From positions 1 through 64,000 of the forward strand of contig NZ_BJND01000025.1 in NCBI RefSeq assembly GCF_006539505.1: 64,000 nucleotides of DNA, in the 5' to 3' direction. Below, piece by piece: positions 36,455-45,875 of this stretch (position 1 is its first letter; each line of letters begins with the position of its first letter). Source of the stretch: Streptomyces spinoverrucosus. GTDB lineage: Bacteria; Actinomycetota; Actinomycetes; Streptomycetales; Streptomycetaceae. The notes under the pieces are model-generated. The model was not told the DNA's origin. It saw nothing but the letters and a program-made list of their open reading frames with translations, and did no database searches. The translations under genes were made by a program, and so were the position numbers.

Positions 36455-36470
36455 GTCGATGCGCTTCGAC
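36455..36470. promoter_or_regulatory. LacI-type operator, distal box of lacI
   Basis: GTCGATGCGCTTCGAC, identical to the box at 13328-13343 and spaced 121 bases from the proximal one. Confidence 0.78.
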
Positions 36471-36563
36471 GCGCACGCTTCAGAGTCGGCTTCGCGCCCC
36501 GGGATGTCCATGAAACTTTCCTCCGTCGCTCGGCCGAGCACGGGGCATGAGGGGCTCAGCGGG

Positions 36564-37145
36564 TCAGCGCACCCGCCTTGACATGAAGAGAGCCTGCTCG
36601 CCGGTCGAGGCGGTGCCGTCGTAGAGCGTGGTGTCCAGACCGCAGAAGGTGAACCCCATACGGAGATAGGCACGGACTGCGGGAGCGTTGATATTGGTGA
36701 CCTCGAGCCACACATGCCTCGCCCCGAGCTCCTTCGCGCAGTCGAAGGCGTGATTCATCAGGGTGCGCCCAACTCCCTTGCCCCGCCACGCCGGTGCGAC
36801 CTCGATGTCGCAGATGGTCAGCCGTGCGTTCCACGGATCGAAGGAGGTCTCGATGAATCCACACAACTCATCCCCGTCGAAGGCGACAACCGTTCGGCTG
36901 AGCTCGGGATCGCCGTCATCATCGTCACTGCCGTCCTCATCGGGGAAGGTCTTGTGGACCGGAGGGGCCACCGGCGTCTCACGGATCCTGAACTCGCCGC
37001 CCGCCACGGTCACTTCGAACACGGAATCCGTTGTGAACGACCCGTCCAGCCCCGCCAGAGCCTCGTCGTCCTCGCGTCGCGCCAGCCTGTAGACGACGGT
37101 TCCCACCACGCCGAGCACAGCCTCGTCATCCGCAGGCCTCTTCAT
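36564..37145 (-). CDS. Streptothricin N-acetyltransferase-like GNAT protein
   Basis: A 193-residue GNAT acetyltransferase. The acetyl-CoA loop is VAPAWRGKGVGRTLM and the C-terminal core is LEVTNINAPAVRAYLRMGF then CGLDTTLYDGTA. The segments LDGSFTTDSVFEV and FPDEDGSDDDDGD closely resemble streptomycete streptothricin acetyltransferase, which inactivates the antibiotic by acetylating its beta-lysine. ATG 37145 is chosen because family similarity starts soon after; a longer upstream frame has no similarity. It has no evident link to sugar use and may have come in with rearrangements nearby. Confidence 0.82.
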   Translation of the reverse strand: MKRPADDEAVLGVVGTVVYRLARREDDEALAGLDGSFTTDSVFEVTVAGGEFRIRETPVAPPVHKTFPDEDGSDDDDGDPELSRTVVAFDGDELCGFIETSFDPWNARLTICDIEVAPAWRGKGVGRTLMNHAFDCAKELGARHVWLEVTNINAPAVRAYLRMGFTFCGLDTTLYDGTASTGEQALFMSRRVR

Positions 37146-37633
37146 GGCACGACCGTAGTCCGCCTCCAACAGCGACGATCGGCTTCCGGCCGGCGGGGGC
37201 TGGCCGTCGTACGACCGGACGCTGCCGCCTTCTCCGCGGTCGGTCACCGACGACAACGCGGCAGACGCGCGTGCCGGGCACCGCGACGCCGGAATGTTGG
37301 CACTGGTCTGGGTGCGGTCGCACTCCTCACACTCCTGCTCGACACATCCAATGTCTGGCTTGGCTGTCACGGTGCTGATCGGACGCTCATCCGGTAATGA
37401 GTATGGAACTTGCGCCGCAAGACTAGACACAAGCAACGTTCATATCCGTTAATCCATCCCATGTGTCGTGGAGCGGATCGATGGGGCCGATACCCCTCTG
37501 GGCCTCGGACCTCTGGCCGAGCCGCGCTGCCGCCTTGCCGGCCCGTGACGTGCTGCACCCGACCGCCGGACATGTGAGCCCACACATCAACGACCAAGCA
37601 ATCCCTGTCTCGTCACCGAAAGGGTGGTGCAAG
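37146..37633. other. Intergenic region before GH127
   Basis: These 488 bases separate divergent acetyltransferase and GH127 genes. The part around 37385-37465 is relatively AT-rich and is the likely promoter zone. The LacI palindrome is absent here. No RNA gene or repeat was seen. Confidence 0.4.
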
Positions 37634-39940
37634 ATGTCTTCCTCCGTCAGCAGACGGCGCCTCATGCAAATGGCCGGGGCCACCGCCGCCGCCTCTGCCA
37701 CCGGATCCTTCATCGGCAGTTCTCCCGCCCACGCGGCCATACCCCCCGCGAGGGCCGACATCGGAGTCTCCGCGCACCCCTTCGAACTCGGCCAGGTCCG
37801 GCTCACCGCAAGCCGGTGGCTGGACAACCAGAACCGTACGCAGAACTACCTGCGGTTCGTCGATGTCGACCGGCTGCTGTACAACTTCCGCGCCAACCAC
37901 CGGCTCTCCACCAACGGCGCGGCCGCCACCGGCGGCTGGGACGCGCCGACGTTCCCTTTCCGCACCCACGTCCAAGGGCACTTCCTCACGGCGTGGGCAC
38001 AGCTGTACGCCGTGACCGGGGACACCACCTGCCGGGACAAGGCAACCACCATGGTCGCGGAGTTGGCCAAATGCCAGGCCAACAACGGCGCCGCAGGTTT
38101 CAACGCCGGGTACCTCTCCGGCTACCCCGAGTCCGACTTCACCGCTCTCGAGCAGCGGACCCTGAGCAACGGCAACGTGCCGTACTACACCATCCACAAG
38201 ACCCTCGTCGGCCTGCTGGACGTATGGCGCCACATCGGCAGCACGCAAGCCCGTGACGTGCTGCTCGCCCTGGCGGGATGGGTCGACTGGCGCACCGGCC
38301 GGCTGAGCAGCCAGCAGATGCAGGCCATGCTGCAGACCGAGTTCGGCGGCATGAACACCGTGCTGACCGATCTCTACCAGCAGACAGGCGACGCACGGTG
38401 GCTCAACGTCGCCCGGCGGTTCGACCACGCCGCGGTGTTCGACCCCCTGGCGTCCAACCAGGACCAGCTCAGCGGACTGCACGCCAACACCCAGGTACCC
38501 AAGTGGATCGGGGCCGCCAGGGAGTACAAGGCCACCGGCACGACCCGCTACCGGGACATCGCCACCAACGCCTGGAACATCTGCGTCAACGCGCACACCT
38601 ATGCCATCGGCGGCAACAGCCAGGCGGAGCATTTCCGCGCCCCGAACGCCATCGCCGGCTACCTGAACAACGACACGTGCGAAAGCTGCAACACCTTCAA
38701 CATGCTCACCCTCACCCGGGAACTGTTCGCGCTGGACCCGAACCGAGTCGCACTGTTCGACTACTACGAGCGGGCGTGGCTGAACCAGATGATCGGCCAG
38801 CAGAACCCGGCCGACAACCACGGCCACGTCACCTACTTCACCCCGCTCAACCCGGGAGGCCGACGCGGTGTGGGCCCGGCGTGGGGCGGCGGCACCTGGA
38901 GCACCGACTACGGCACCTTCTGGTGCTGCCAGGGCACGGGCCTGGAAATGCACACCAGGCTGATGGACTCCATCTACTACCGCAGTGACAACACCCTGAT
39001 CGTGAACCTGTTCGTACCCTCGGTGCTCAACTGGTCAGAGCGCGGAATCACGGTCACCCAGACCACGTCGTACCCGAACAGCGACACCACGACCCTGCAG
39101 GTCACCGGCAATGTCAGCGGAACGTGGGCGATGCGCATCCGCATCCCGAGCTGGACCACCGAGGCCACCGTCAGCGTCAACGGCACGGCGCAGAACATCA
39201 CCACCACCCCCGGCAGCTACGCCACCCTGACCCGCTCGTGGACCTCCGGCGACACGGTCACCGTCCGCCTGCCCATGCGGATCGTCATGCGAGCGGCCAA
39301 CGACAACGCGAACGTCGCCGCGATCACCTACGGCCCGGTCGTCCTGTCCGGCAACTACGGCAACTCCTCGCTCAGCTCCCTCCCGTCGCTGAACACGTCC
39401 TCGATCACACGGACCAGCAGCAGTTCGCTCGCCTTCACCGCCACCGCCAACGGCTCCACCGTCAACCTGGGCCCGTTCCACGACGCGCATGGCCACAACT
39501 ACACCGTCTACTGGAACACCAGCGGCACCGTCCGTCTCGCCAATGTGGGCAGCGGTCTCGTGCTGGGCATCCAGAACATGTCCACGGCCGACGGTGGCCG
39601 CGCTCTGCAGTGGAACGACTCGGGCACCGCCGACCACAACTGGCAAATGATCCCCGACGGAAACGCGGTCCGCTTCCGCAATGCCCACAGCGGCAAGGTG
39701 CTCGGCGTCTTGAACATGTCCACGACGGACGGCGCGACCGTCCTGCAGTGGTCGGACAACGGCACCGCCGACCACATATGGACGCTGCTCGACCAGGGAG
39801 ACGGGACCTACAAGATCCGCAACGCGCACAGCGGCAAGTTGCTCGCCATCGCGAACAACTCCACCGCTGTCGGCGCGTTCGCAGTCCAGGACTCGGACAA
39901 CGGCACCGCCGACAACCGGTGGCGCATCTTGGTGAACTAG
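37634..39940 (+). CDS. Secreted GH127-type beta-L-arabinofuranosidase with ricin-type module
   Basis: A 768-residue protein with a twin-arginine signal (SRRRLMQMAGATAAA). The (alpha/alpha)6 catalytic domain of the DUF1680/GH127 group has the ExC zinc ligands in CESCNTFNML (Glu350, Cys352) and the Cys pair in FWCCQGTGLE (Cys431, Cys432), one of which is the cysteine nucleophile in characterised members. After ~620 residues comes a ricin-type beta-trefoil (CBM13) with three repeats ending DHNWQM, DHIWTL and DNRWRI. It should remove beta-L-arabinofuranose from plant glycans or glycoproteins outside the cell. ATG 37634 is chosen because it opens the signal peptide. Related GH146 or GH142-type specificity cannot be excluded. 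Confidence 0.88.
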   Translation: MSSSVSRRRLMQMAGATAAASATGSFIGSSPAHAAIPPARADIGVSAHPFELGQVRLTASRWLDNQNRTQNYLRFVDVDRLLYNFRANHRLSTNGAAATGGWDAPTFPFRTHVQGHFLTAWAQLYAVTGDTTCRDKATTMVAELAKCQANNGAAGFNAGYLSGYPESDFTALEQRTLSNGNVPYYTIHKTLVGLLDVWRHIGSTQARDVLLALAGWVDWRTGRLSSQQMQAMLQTEFGGMNTVLTDLYQQTGDARWLNVARRFDHAAVFDPLASNQDQLSGLHANTQVPKWIGAAREYKATGTTRYRDIATNAWNICVNAHTYAIGGNSQAEHFRAPNAIAGYLNNDTCESCNTFNMLTLTRELFALDPNRVALFDYYERAWLNQMIGQQNPADNHGHVTYFTPLNPGGRRGVGPAWGGGTWSTDYGTFWCCQGTGLEMHTRLMDSIYYRSDNTLIVNLFVPSVLNWSERGITVTQTTSYPNSDTTTLQVTGNVSGTWAMRIRIPSWTTEATVSVNGTAQNITTTPGSYATLTRSWTSGDTVTVRLPMRIVMRAANDNANVAAITYGPVVLSGNYGNSSLSSLPSLNTSSITRTSSSSLAFTATANGSTVNLGPFHDAHGHNYTVYWNTSGTVRLANVGSGLVLGIQNMSTADGGRALQWNDSGTADHNWQMIPDGNAVRFRNAHSGKVLGVLNMSTTDGATVLQWSDNGTADHIWTLLDQGDGTYKIRNAHSGKLLAIANNSTAVGAFAVQDSDNGTADNRWRILVN

Positions 39941-40181
39941 GCGGACGCACCAGTTGCCGTTCGGTGTACTCCTGGATCCGGGTGTACTCGCGCGGTCGCC
40001 GACGAGGTCGGGGAGTGACCCTGCGACCGGGTAGTCGGCGTCGCCGAGTTCCGCGGGTCCCACTTTCGGATGGTCGGATTCCGGCCTGTCGGCGGGGGTG
40101 CCTCCGCCGATCGGCGGAGTGAACGCCCAAGTGAGCTGCGACGGGATGGAGGTGCAGGTCAAGACCACGAGGAGTACGTGA

Positions 40182-41962
40182 ATGAACAGAGTGAGCCTCA
40201 GGGCGGCGACAGCGTTGGCGATCGCCCTGGCGGCTGTCTCCGGCACGGTGACGGCCGCCACCGCTGCCGCCACCGGCGGAATACGGGCGGACATCCGCGC
40301 CGATGTGAACCGTGACGGTGCCGTCGACGTCACCGGGGATTCCGACGCCGCGGGCAAGACGACGTGGAACAGCGGGCGGGGCGCGATCTTCCTGCCGAAC
40401 CTCGGTGACAAGCAGCGGCGTTGCAAGACGAGGACAGCGGATGGCCGCTGGCTGTCCAACGCCGGCTCCAGGCGTGCAACGACGCCCAGGGCAACGTCGT
40501 GCGGGCGCCCGAGTACCTGGCACCCGTGCGCACGGTCCCGGTCGCCAACGTCTCGGACGCCGCCACCGGCAGCCTCCAACTGGTCGGTGAGGGCAACTCC
40601 AAGGTCCGGCTGTTCCTGAAGCGCGGCGACTCCTGGACCTACGTCACTGACAGCACCCGCGTCACCGCCGCCGAACTGCGCGCCGGGCTGCGGCTCGGCC
40701 TGGACGGGCGGGACGTCATCCGGGAGGGCTGGGACGGCCGGGTCACCGTCCGGTTCACCGTCACCGACGGCGACCGCACCTCCACGGACGAGGTGATGCT
40801 GCGGGCCGCCCCGGTCCTGACACAGCACCACCTGCAGCGCGTCGAGCAGGCGCTGGTCGTGGACGGAAACCGCAATGGCCCCAACCAGCGGAAGTTCGCG
40901 CGAGAGTTCGCCAAGGAAGTGCGCGAGGCCGGTATCACCAAGCCGACGTACAAGTTCAAGGACGGCTCGGACATCTGGGCGCAGGACTTCATCGAACCCG
41001 GCTATGTCAGCATGCCCGGCCCCGGCGGCAAGCCGCGCGTCCTGCGCACGATGATCCGCTCGGGACAGATGGACCGCGACGCAGGCAAGCAGGTCTTCGA
41101 GCTACGTGGTCCCGGTGTCGGGGCCGTACAGATCAACAAGGGGCGGTACGACCAGATCAACTCCACGGGCAACCTGGAGACCATCCCGCCGTACGCCCAC
41201 AACGGCAAGTCCTACCCGGCGGGCCGGATCATCACCGGCCGGCATGGCTCCCGGCTGCCCGCGCACACGGCCTTCCTCAAGGCCCAGCAGGCGCAGGACC
41301 CGCTGGTGCTCGACACTGGATGGCTCGGCGTCGGCCACGTGGACGAGTTCGTGCAGTTTCTGCCCGCCGACACCCCGCGCGGCTGGAAGATCGGAATCGC
41401 CGATCCGGAGGGCGGGCTCGCCCTGCTGCGCAAGGCGCAGCGCGACGGGCACGGGCACACGAAGGTGTTCTCCATTCCGCGTTCCTACGCCGATGGCCGC
41501 GTCCCGACGATCGATCAGGCCCTGTCCGGCGGTCAGTTGCTGAAGGACAACGCCTTCGCGGCCCGGAAGATCAAGGAGAGCCTGGCGCTGCTGAAGCGCG
41601 AGACCGGCGTCACGGACGCCGAGCTCGTGAAGATCCCGGCGATGTACGAGGGTGGCTTCGGCGGCTTCCCCGGTCAGCGTCCCGCGCCGGCGCAGAACCG
41701 CCCGGTCGGCGCCTACCACCCCGGTGCCGTCAACGGCGTCGTCCTGACCCCCGCCACCTACCTCGCCCCCGAGCAGTGGGGCCCGGTCGTGGACGGCAAG
41801 GACATCCTCGCCGAGGCGGTGACCAAGGCGTACGCCAAAGGCGGTATGCGGGTGCGCTACCTGGACGACTGGCGTACCCACCACGTCATGGGCGGCAAGG
41901 TGCACTGCGGCATCAACACGATCCGCGCCGCCGGCACCGCCTGGTGGAACTCCACCAAGTAA
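40182..41962 (+). pseudogene. Secreted protein-arginine deiminase family protein, one frameshift
   Basis: From ATG 40182 the frame gives a signal peptide (ATALAIALAAVSGTVTAA) and LRAD-like DVNRDGAVDVTGDSD. A one-base loss near 40465 moves the protein to the frame LQACNDAQGNVVRAPEYL, which runs to TAA 41960-41962, about 590 residues in all. Family features are KFKDGSDIWAQDFIEPGYV, LGVGHVDEFVQFLP with the catalytic His, and GGKVHCGIN with the Cys nucleophile near the C-terminus. PAD enzymes convert peptidyl-arginine to citrulline; the role of bacterial secreted versions is unclear. All catalytic parts are intact, so the shift may be a sequencing error rather than decay. Confidence 0.8.
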
Positions 41963-41980
41963 CACCGGACCTGACCGTAC

Positions 41981-42014
41981 ATAGGAGACTCAAGTGAGAT
42001 ACCGCAAGACTCTG
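41981..42014 (+). pseudogene. Start of a lost gene at a recombination junction
   Basis: Just after the deiminase stop, AGGAGACTCAA is followed by GTG at 41994 and codons reading MRYRKTLP, a typical streptomycete ribosome-binding site and signal-peptide start. From about 42015 the sequence becomes the reverse complement of GH95 coding DNA. I infer a deletion or inversion whose breakpoint lies here, removing the rest of this gene and the GH95 3' end together. Confidence 0.45.
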
Positions 42015-43042
42015 CCCAGCTGCCGGTCGGCAGCCGGGACGTTCAGATCGAGGCGGGAACGGTCGTAGAGACCGGTGTGCAGGGTGGTGTGCCGCGAGCG
42101 GAGGGTGACGTAGTCGGTGCCGAGCGCGGCCAGTTGGGTGTGCAGGGGCTCGGAGGCCCAGCCGGTGGACGTCTCGTAGCGGCCCAGCTTCGTCAGCAGC
42201 AGCACCCTGGCCGCCCTGGCCACCACGATCGTGGAGCCGTTGACGGTGACCGTGGCGCCGGTTCCCGAGGCGACGACACGGGTGACGCCCTCGTAGCCGA
42301 AGGCGCCCTGTCCCGAGGGGTAGGTGCCGCGCAGATTCAGGTAACCGGAGCCGGCTGTGACGGTGGCCCGCGTGGTGAAGCTCAGGCTGGTGGGCAGCCC
42401 GTCGAGCGCGGTGTGGACGCTCAGTGTGGTGTCGACGGTGCGGCCGGAAGCGGGTATCAGCTCATGGACGATCACCTTGTCGGCCCGGGAGACGAACGCC
42501 CGGCGGGTCCAGGTGCCGTACTGGTCGGTCCAGCTCGAACTCACCTCTCCGGTACGGAAGTCGGTGATCCGGCCGTAATTGTTGACCGTGGTCATGCCCG
42601 GGGTGTCGATGCGCAGTTCGTAGGCGGGATGGTAGGCCTGAGTCCAGCGCAGCGACCAGCCCGCGGCGAAGTCCCGGTTGGCTCCCGCGTAGTCACCCGC
42701 GAGTGCCTTGTCGCGTGCGCCTTTCAGGCGGCCGGAGATCACCGGCGGGGCCACGTCACGGGTGCCGTTGGGCAGGACCAGCCGGTGGTGGTTGAGCACC
42801 ACCTTCTCCAGGGCGGGAGCGCCGTACAGCACGGCCCCGTATTCGCCGTTGCCGGTGAGGAAGCCGTCGGTCCAGGATGAGGCAGGGGAGGTGTCGTATA
42901 TGCCGCGCTCGGGGAGTGTGATCTGCGGCGGGACGGCCGCGGCCGCCCTGCCGGCGAACAGGCCGCCGGGCAGGGTGGTGGCTCCCGCTGTCAGTGTGGC
43001 GGCGGTGAGGAACCGTCTGCGGTCGAGGGAACTGCCCGTCAC
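41990..43042 (-). pseudogene. GH95 alpha-L-fucosidase, N-terminal part only
   Basis: Starting at GTG 43042 behind AAGGAG with a twin-arginine signal (LDRRRFLTAATLTAG), the frame gives the N-terminal beta-domain of GH95 (SPASSWTDGFLTGNGEYGAV, KVVLNHHRLVLPNG) and its linker. It then ends after LNVPAADRQLGRVLRYLT at 41990, 350 residues in all. Whole GH95 enzymes have about 750-900 residues; the (alpha/alpha)6 barrel with the catalytic Glu/Asp/Asn residues is missing. Inactive as a 1,2-alpha-L-fucosidase. It follows GH29 on the same strand behind a hairpin. Confidence 0.88.
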
Positions 43043-43122
43043 GGGGACTCCTTGGTCCGGAAGGCGCTGCGGGGTAGTGGGGGAGGCAGTGGTGGCGAGC
43101 CGAGCCGGGCGGCAGGGTGACG

Positions 43123-43163
43123 GCGGCTGCGGCAGCGTACGAGGAGTACGCTGCCGCAGCCGC
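43123..43163 (-). terminator. Strong hairpin between GH29 and GH95
   Basis: Perfect 18-base arms (43123-43140 and 43146-43163) with a 5-base loop directly after the GH29 stop. It should end or attenuate GH29 transcription before the GH95 remnant. Confidence 0.85.
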
Positions 43164-43179
43164 TCGCACAACCCGGGGA

Positions 43180-45411
43180 TCAGAGGGCCGTGAAGGTCCA
43201 CAGCAGGTTGGTGCTGCTGCCGTAGGCCCACTGCTTGGTGACGGAGCCCGAGTCGACGTTGCCACCGCCGTCGAGGACCAGGCCGGTGGTGCGGTTGGCG
43301 ATCGAGTAGCGGTCGCTGCCCCGGTGGGTGATGGTCCACTGCTGGTTGGTGCCGCCGTTCCAGGGGGCCTGTCGGGCTGGAGAGCCGTTGGCGGTGGCGC
43401 CCCAGCTGTCAGCGACCATACCGTTGGTGCGGTTGACCAGCCTGTAGTAGCCGCCTCCGACCGGCTCCGCCTGCCATTGCAGGTTGGTGCTGCCGTCCCA
43501 GGTCCACTGCTTGAGGTTGGACCCGGAGGCGACGTTGCCGCCGCTGTCCAGGGCGAGTCCGTTGGTGGCGTTGGTGATCCGGAAGTACGTCGCCGGGTTG
43601 AACTGGACTCTCAGCGAGGTGATCCGGTCGTTGTTGCCGGTGACCCGCAGGTCGGGGTTCTCGGCGGTGAACGTCCAGGAGGTGCCGGTGAAGTTGTCTC
43701 CGGAGTAGCCGACAACCTGGTAACCGGGGGCCGGCCGCAGGGAGGAGAGCGTGCCCGCGCCCAGTCCGGCCGTGGTCAGGTCGGCCGCGGTGTAGTGGCC
43801 GACGGCGAACACCCCTGAGCTGCCGCTGTAGTTGACGTCCGCGAAGGCGACGGCGCCGGAGAGCGGCCGCAGGCCCGGGATCGTGCCGGAGAAGGTGAGC
43901 TTCAGTACGTAGGCGCCCGCGCTGTAGGGCGCCGAGGAGGGCAGGGTGACCGTGAGGCCGGAGGAGTTCTGGGTCGGCGTGGGCAGGTCGATGTAGGTGC
44001 CGGCGGTGGTGCCGAGGAGCTTCACCGAGGTCAGCGAGGAGAGGTTGATCCGGTCCGAGCTGAGGGTCTTGATCGTCAGCGAGCTGCCGGGCCAGCCGAG
44101 GACGGTGGCGTACAGGACGGTGTTCGCCTTGTTCCGGGTGAAGCGGATGTCCTGTGGCGTGCCGGCGTGCGGGGTGGTGAACGAGCCGCCGCCCATCTTC
44201 GTCGGGCCCTCGCCGTACGTGGTCCAGGCGCGGGTCGCGTACACCGACTCGCCGAAGCGCTTCAGGTGGTCTCCGATACCGAGCAGGATGTCCTTCTGCG
44301 CCTGGGGGATGGCGCCGTCGGCCATCGGCGCGATGTTCAGCAGTACGTTGCCGTTCTTGCTGACCCGGTCGATGAACGAGTGCAGCATCTGCTGGAAGGT
44401 GTAGTAGCCGATGCCCTGCGTGTAGCACCAGCTGCTGCTGGAGATGCTGTCGTCGGTCAGCCAGTACGGAGTGGTGAGGTCGGCCGGGCCGCCGCGCTCG
44501 TAGTCGAAGACCTCGCCCTTGCCGTTCATGCCGTCCTTGTAGGTGGTGACGACCTCACGACCCCAGCTGTTGGCCTGGTTGTAGTAGTACGCCAGGAAGT
44601 TGAGGCGCTGTTGCTCGTCGACGTCGTCCAGGTTGAAGTCCTGCCACAGGATGTCGGGCTGGGCGTGGTCGATGACCTCCTTGAGCTTGTCGAACCAGAG
44701 CTGGTTCGCCGCGGTCGAATCCAGCTGCCCGTAGAGCTTCTTGAGGCTCGGGTCCGTCTGGGCGGGGACGTGCTCGTAGAAGCCGGTGAAGTTGTACGCG
44801 TGGTGCATGGCCACCAGCAGCTTCAGGCCCTTGGCGCGGATGGCCGTGGAGAAGAGCTTCAGCAGGTCAAGGCCTGGGCCCTTCTTCACCGAGTTCCACT
44901 CGTTGACCTGGCTGTCCCACATGGAGAAGCCGTCATGGTGCTCGGCGACAGGGCCGGCGAACCTGGCGCCGGCGTCGACGAACAGCTGCACCCATTCGTC
45001 CGGGTCGAACTTCCCACCAGCCGACTTCAGCTTCGGCGCGAACTTCACGAAGTTGCCCGCCAGGTCCTGAGCGCCGTTGATGAAGTTGTGGTACGGCCAC
45101 GCCGATGGCTGGCCGTAGGTCGCGATGTGGTGCTGGTTGGCGTTGTCGCCGGCCCGGTACATGTTGCGCGGGTACCACTCGTTGCCGAAGGCCGGGACGC
45201 TGAAGACGCCCCAGTGGAAGTAGATCCCGAACTTCGCGTCCTGGAACCACTCCGGAGCCGGCGGGTGCTGGTCGACCGAGTTCCAGTCGGGCGTGTACGT
45301 GCTGGGTGCCGCGTGGGCGACACCGGCGCTGAACAAACCTCCGGCCACGGCCGCCGCGGCCACACAGGTGGCGCCGGCCAGGAAGTGGCGTCTGTTGATC
45401 GGACTCGGCAT
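43180..45411 (-). CDS. Secreted GH29 alpha-L-fucosidase with C-terminal ricin-type module (1)
   Basis: A 743-residue protein with a twin-arginine signal (INRRHFLAGATCVAAAAVAG). The GH29 barrel has FGIYFHWGVFSVP, EHHDGFSMWDS and the nucleophile-type strand PDILWQDFNLDD. A beta-sandwich domain and a ricin-type trefoil follow (repeats near NLQWQAEPV, NQQWTITH, NLLWTFTAL). It releases L-fucose from fucosylated glycans outside the cell. ATG 45411 is chosen because it opens the signal peptide; a longer frame from 45501 has none. Upstream DNA (45493-45629) matches that of the second GH29 gene at 57914. Confidence 0.93.
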   Translation of the reverse strand: MPSPINRRHFLAGATCVAAAAVAGGLFSAGVAHAAPSTYTPDWNSVDQHPPAPEWFQDAKFGIYFHWGVFSVPAFGNEWYPRNMYRAGDNANQHHIATYGQPSAWPYHNFINGAQDLAGNFVKFAPKLKSAGGKFDPDEWVQLFVDAGARFAGPVAEHHDGFSMWDSQVNEWNSVKKGPGLDLLKLFSTAIRAKGLKLLVAMHHAYNFTGFYEHVPAQTDPSLKKLYGQLDSTAANQLWFDKLKEVIDHAQPDILWQDFNLDDVDEQQRLNFLAYYYNQANSWGREVVTTYKDGMNGKGEVFDYERGGPADLTTPYWLTDDSISSSSWCYTQGIGYYTFQQMLHSFIDRVSKNGNVLLNIAPMADGAIPQAQKDILLGIGDHLKRFGESVYATRAWTTYGEGPTKMGGGSFTTPHAGTPQDIRFTRNKANTVLYATVLGWPGSSLTIKTLSSDRINLSSLTSVKLLGTTAGTYIDLPTPTQNSSGLTVTLPSSAPYSAGAYVLKLTFSGTIPGLRPLSGAVAFADVNYSGSSGVFAVGHYTAADLTTAGLGAGTLSSLRPAPGYQVVGYSGDNFTGTSWTFTAENPDLRVTGNNDRITSLRVQFNPATYFRITNATNGLALDSGGNVASGSNLKQWTWDGSTNLQWQAEPVGGGYYRLVNRTNGMVADSWGATANGSPARQAPWNGGTNQQWTITHRGSDRYSIANRTTGLVLDGGGNVDSGSVTKQWAYGSSTNLLWTFTAL

Positions 45412-45492
45412 GGACACATCCCTGGTGCAGAGGAGGACAGGGGAAGACAGAGGAAACGAGTCTGCGTGGCCGCTGTGCATAGGGCGCCACGT

Positions 45493-45629
45493 GTTACGCA
45501 TGAAGGTCGGTCATGTCTCCCTGGGATGTCAACCAGCGTGCAGGGATGAAAAGCGCTGAGGGGTCAGGCCCTTTGTCACGTATGAGTCCCTTCTGAGAGG
45601 AATTGTCGTCAGTCAAACATCGCATGTCT
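45493..45629 (-). promoter_or_regulatory. Conserved promoter block of GH29 (1)
   Basis: On the minus strand it holds TTGACA (complement of 45527-45532) followed by CATGACC and CATGCGTAAC. Further upstream is an imperfect palindrome, AAACATCGCATGTCT, at 45615-45629. The same elements recur before the second GH29 with spacings equal to within one base, so a shared activator or repressor site is likely. Confidence 0.65.
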
Positions 45630-45761
45630 GACAGTGCTCCATGACCAGTTCGAGTCATCGAGTGGCGCCGATTGATGGGATGGATCTTCCGCTTCTCGGA
45701 TGCTGGATCAGCTCCTGGGTGACCTTTGACCTGGGACCTCTTTGGGATTCGAGGGAGGGTC

Positions 45762-45791
45762 TGGACAGCACGCCAGAGGTGCCTCTATAAA
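45762..45791 (+). promoter_or_regulatory. Sigma-70-like promoter of the fucose importer
   Basis: TGGACA (45762-45767), an 18-base spacer and TATAAA (45786-45791), 85 bases before the importer start. An inverted repeat AGATGT..ACATCT (45821-45844) lies downstream of the -10 and could be an operator for the GntR protein at 56856. Confidence 0.6.
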
Positions 45792-45875
45792 CATCCCATC
45801 TCTACCGCGCGGCGATACACAGATGTCGTCGAGGCGAAACATCTCCCGCTACGGGACCGGCGCGAGGAAGCACCG

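Noticed and set aside
44254..44263. GAAGCGCTTC inside GH29 (1)
   Set aside because: It lies deep in coding sequence (a Lys-Arg-Phe stretch), far from any promoter, and lacks the flanking GTC/GAC.
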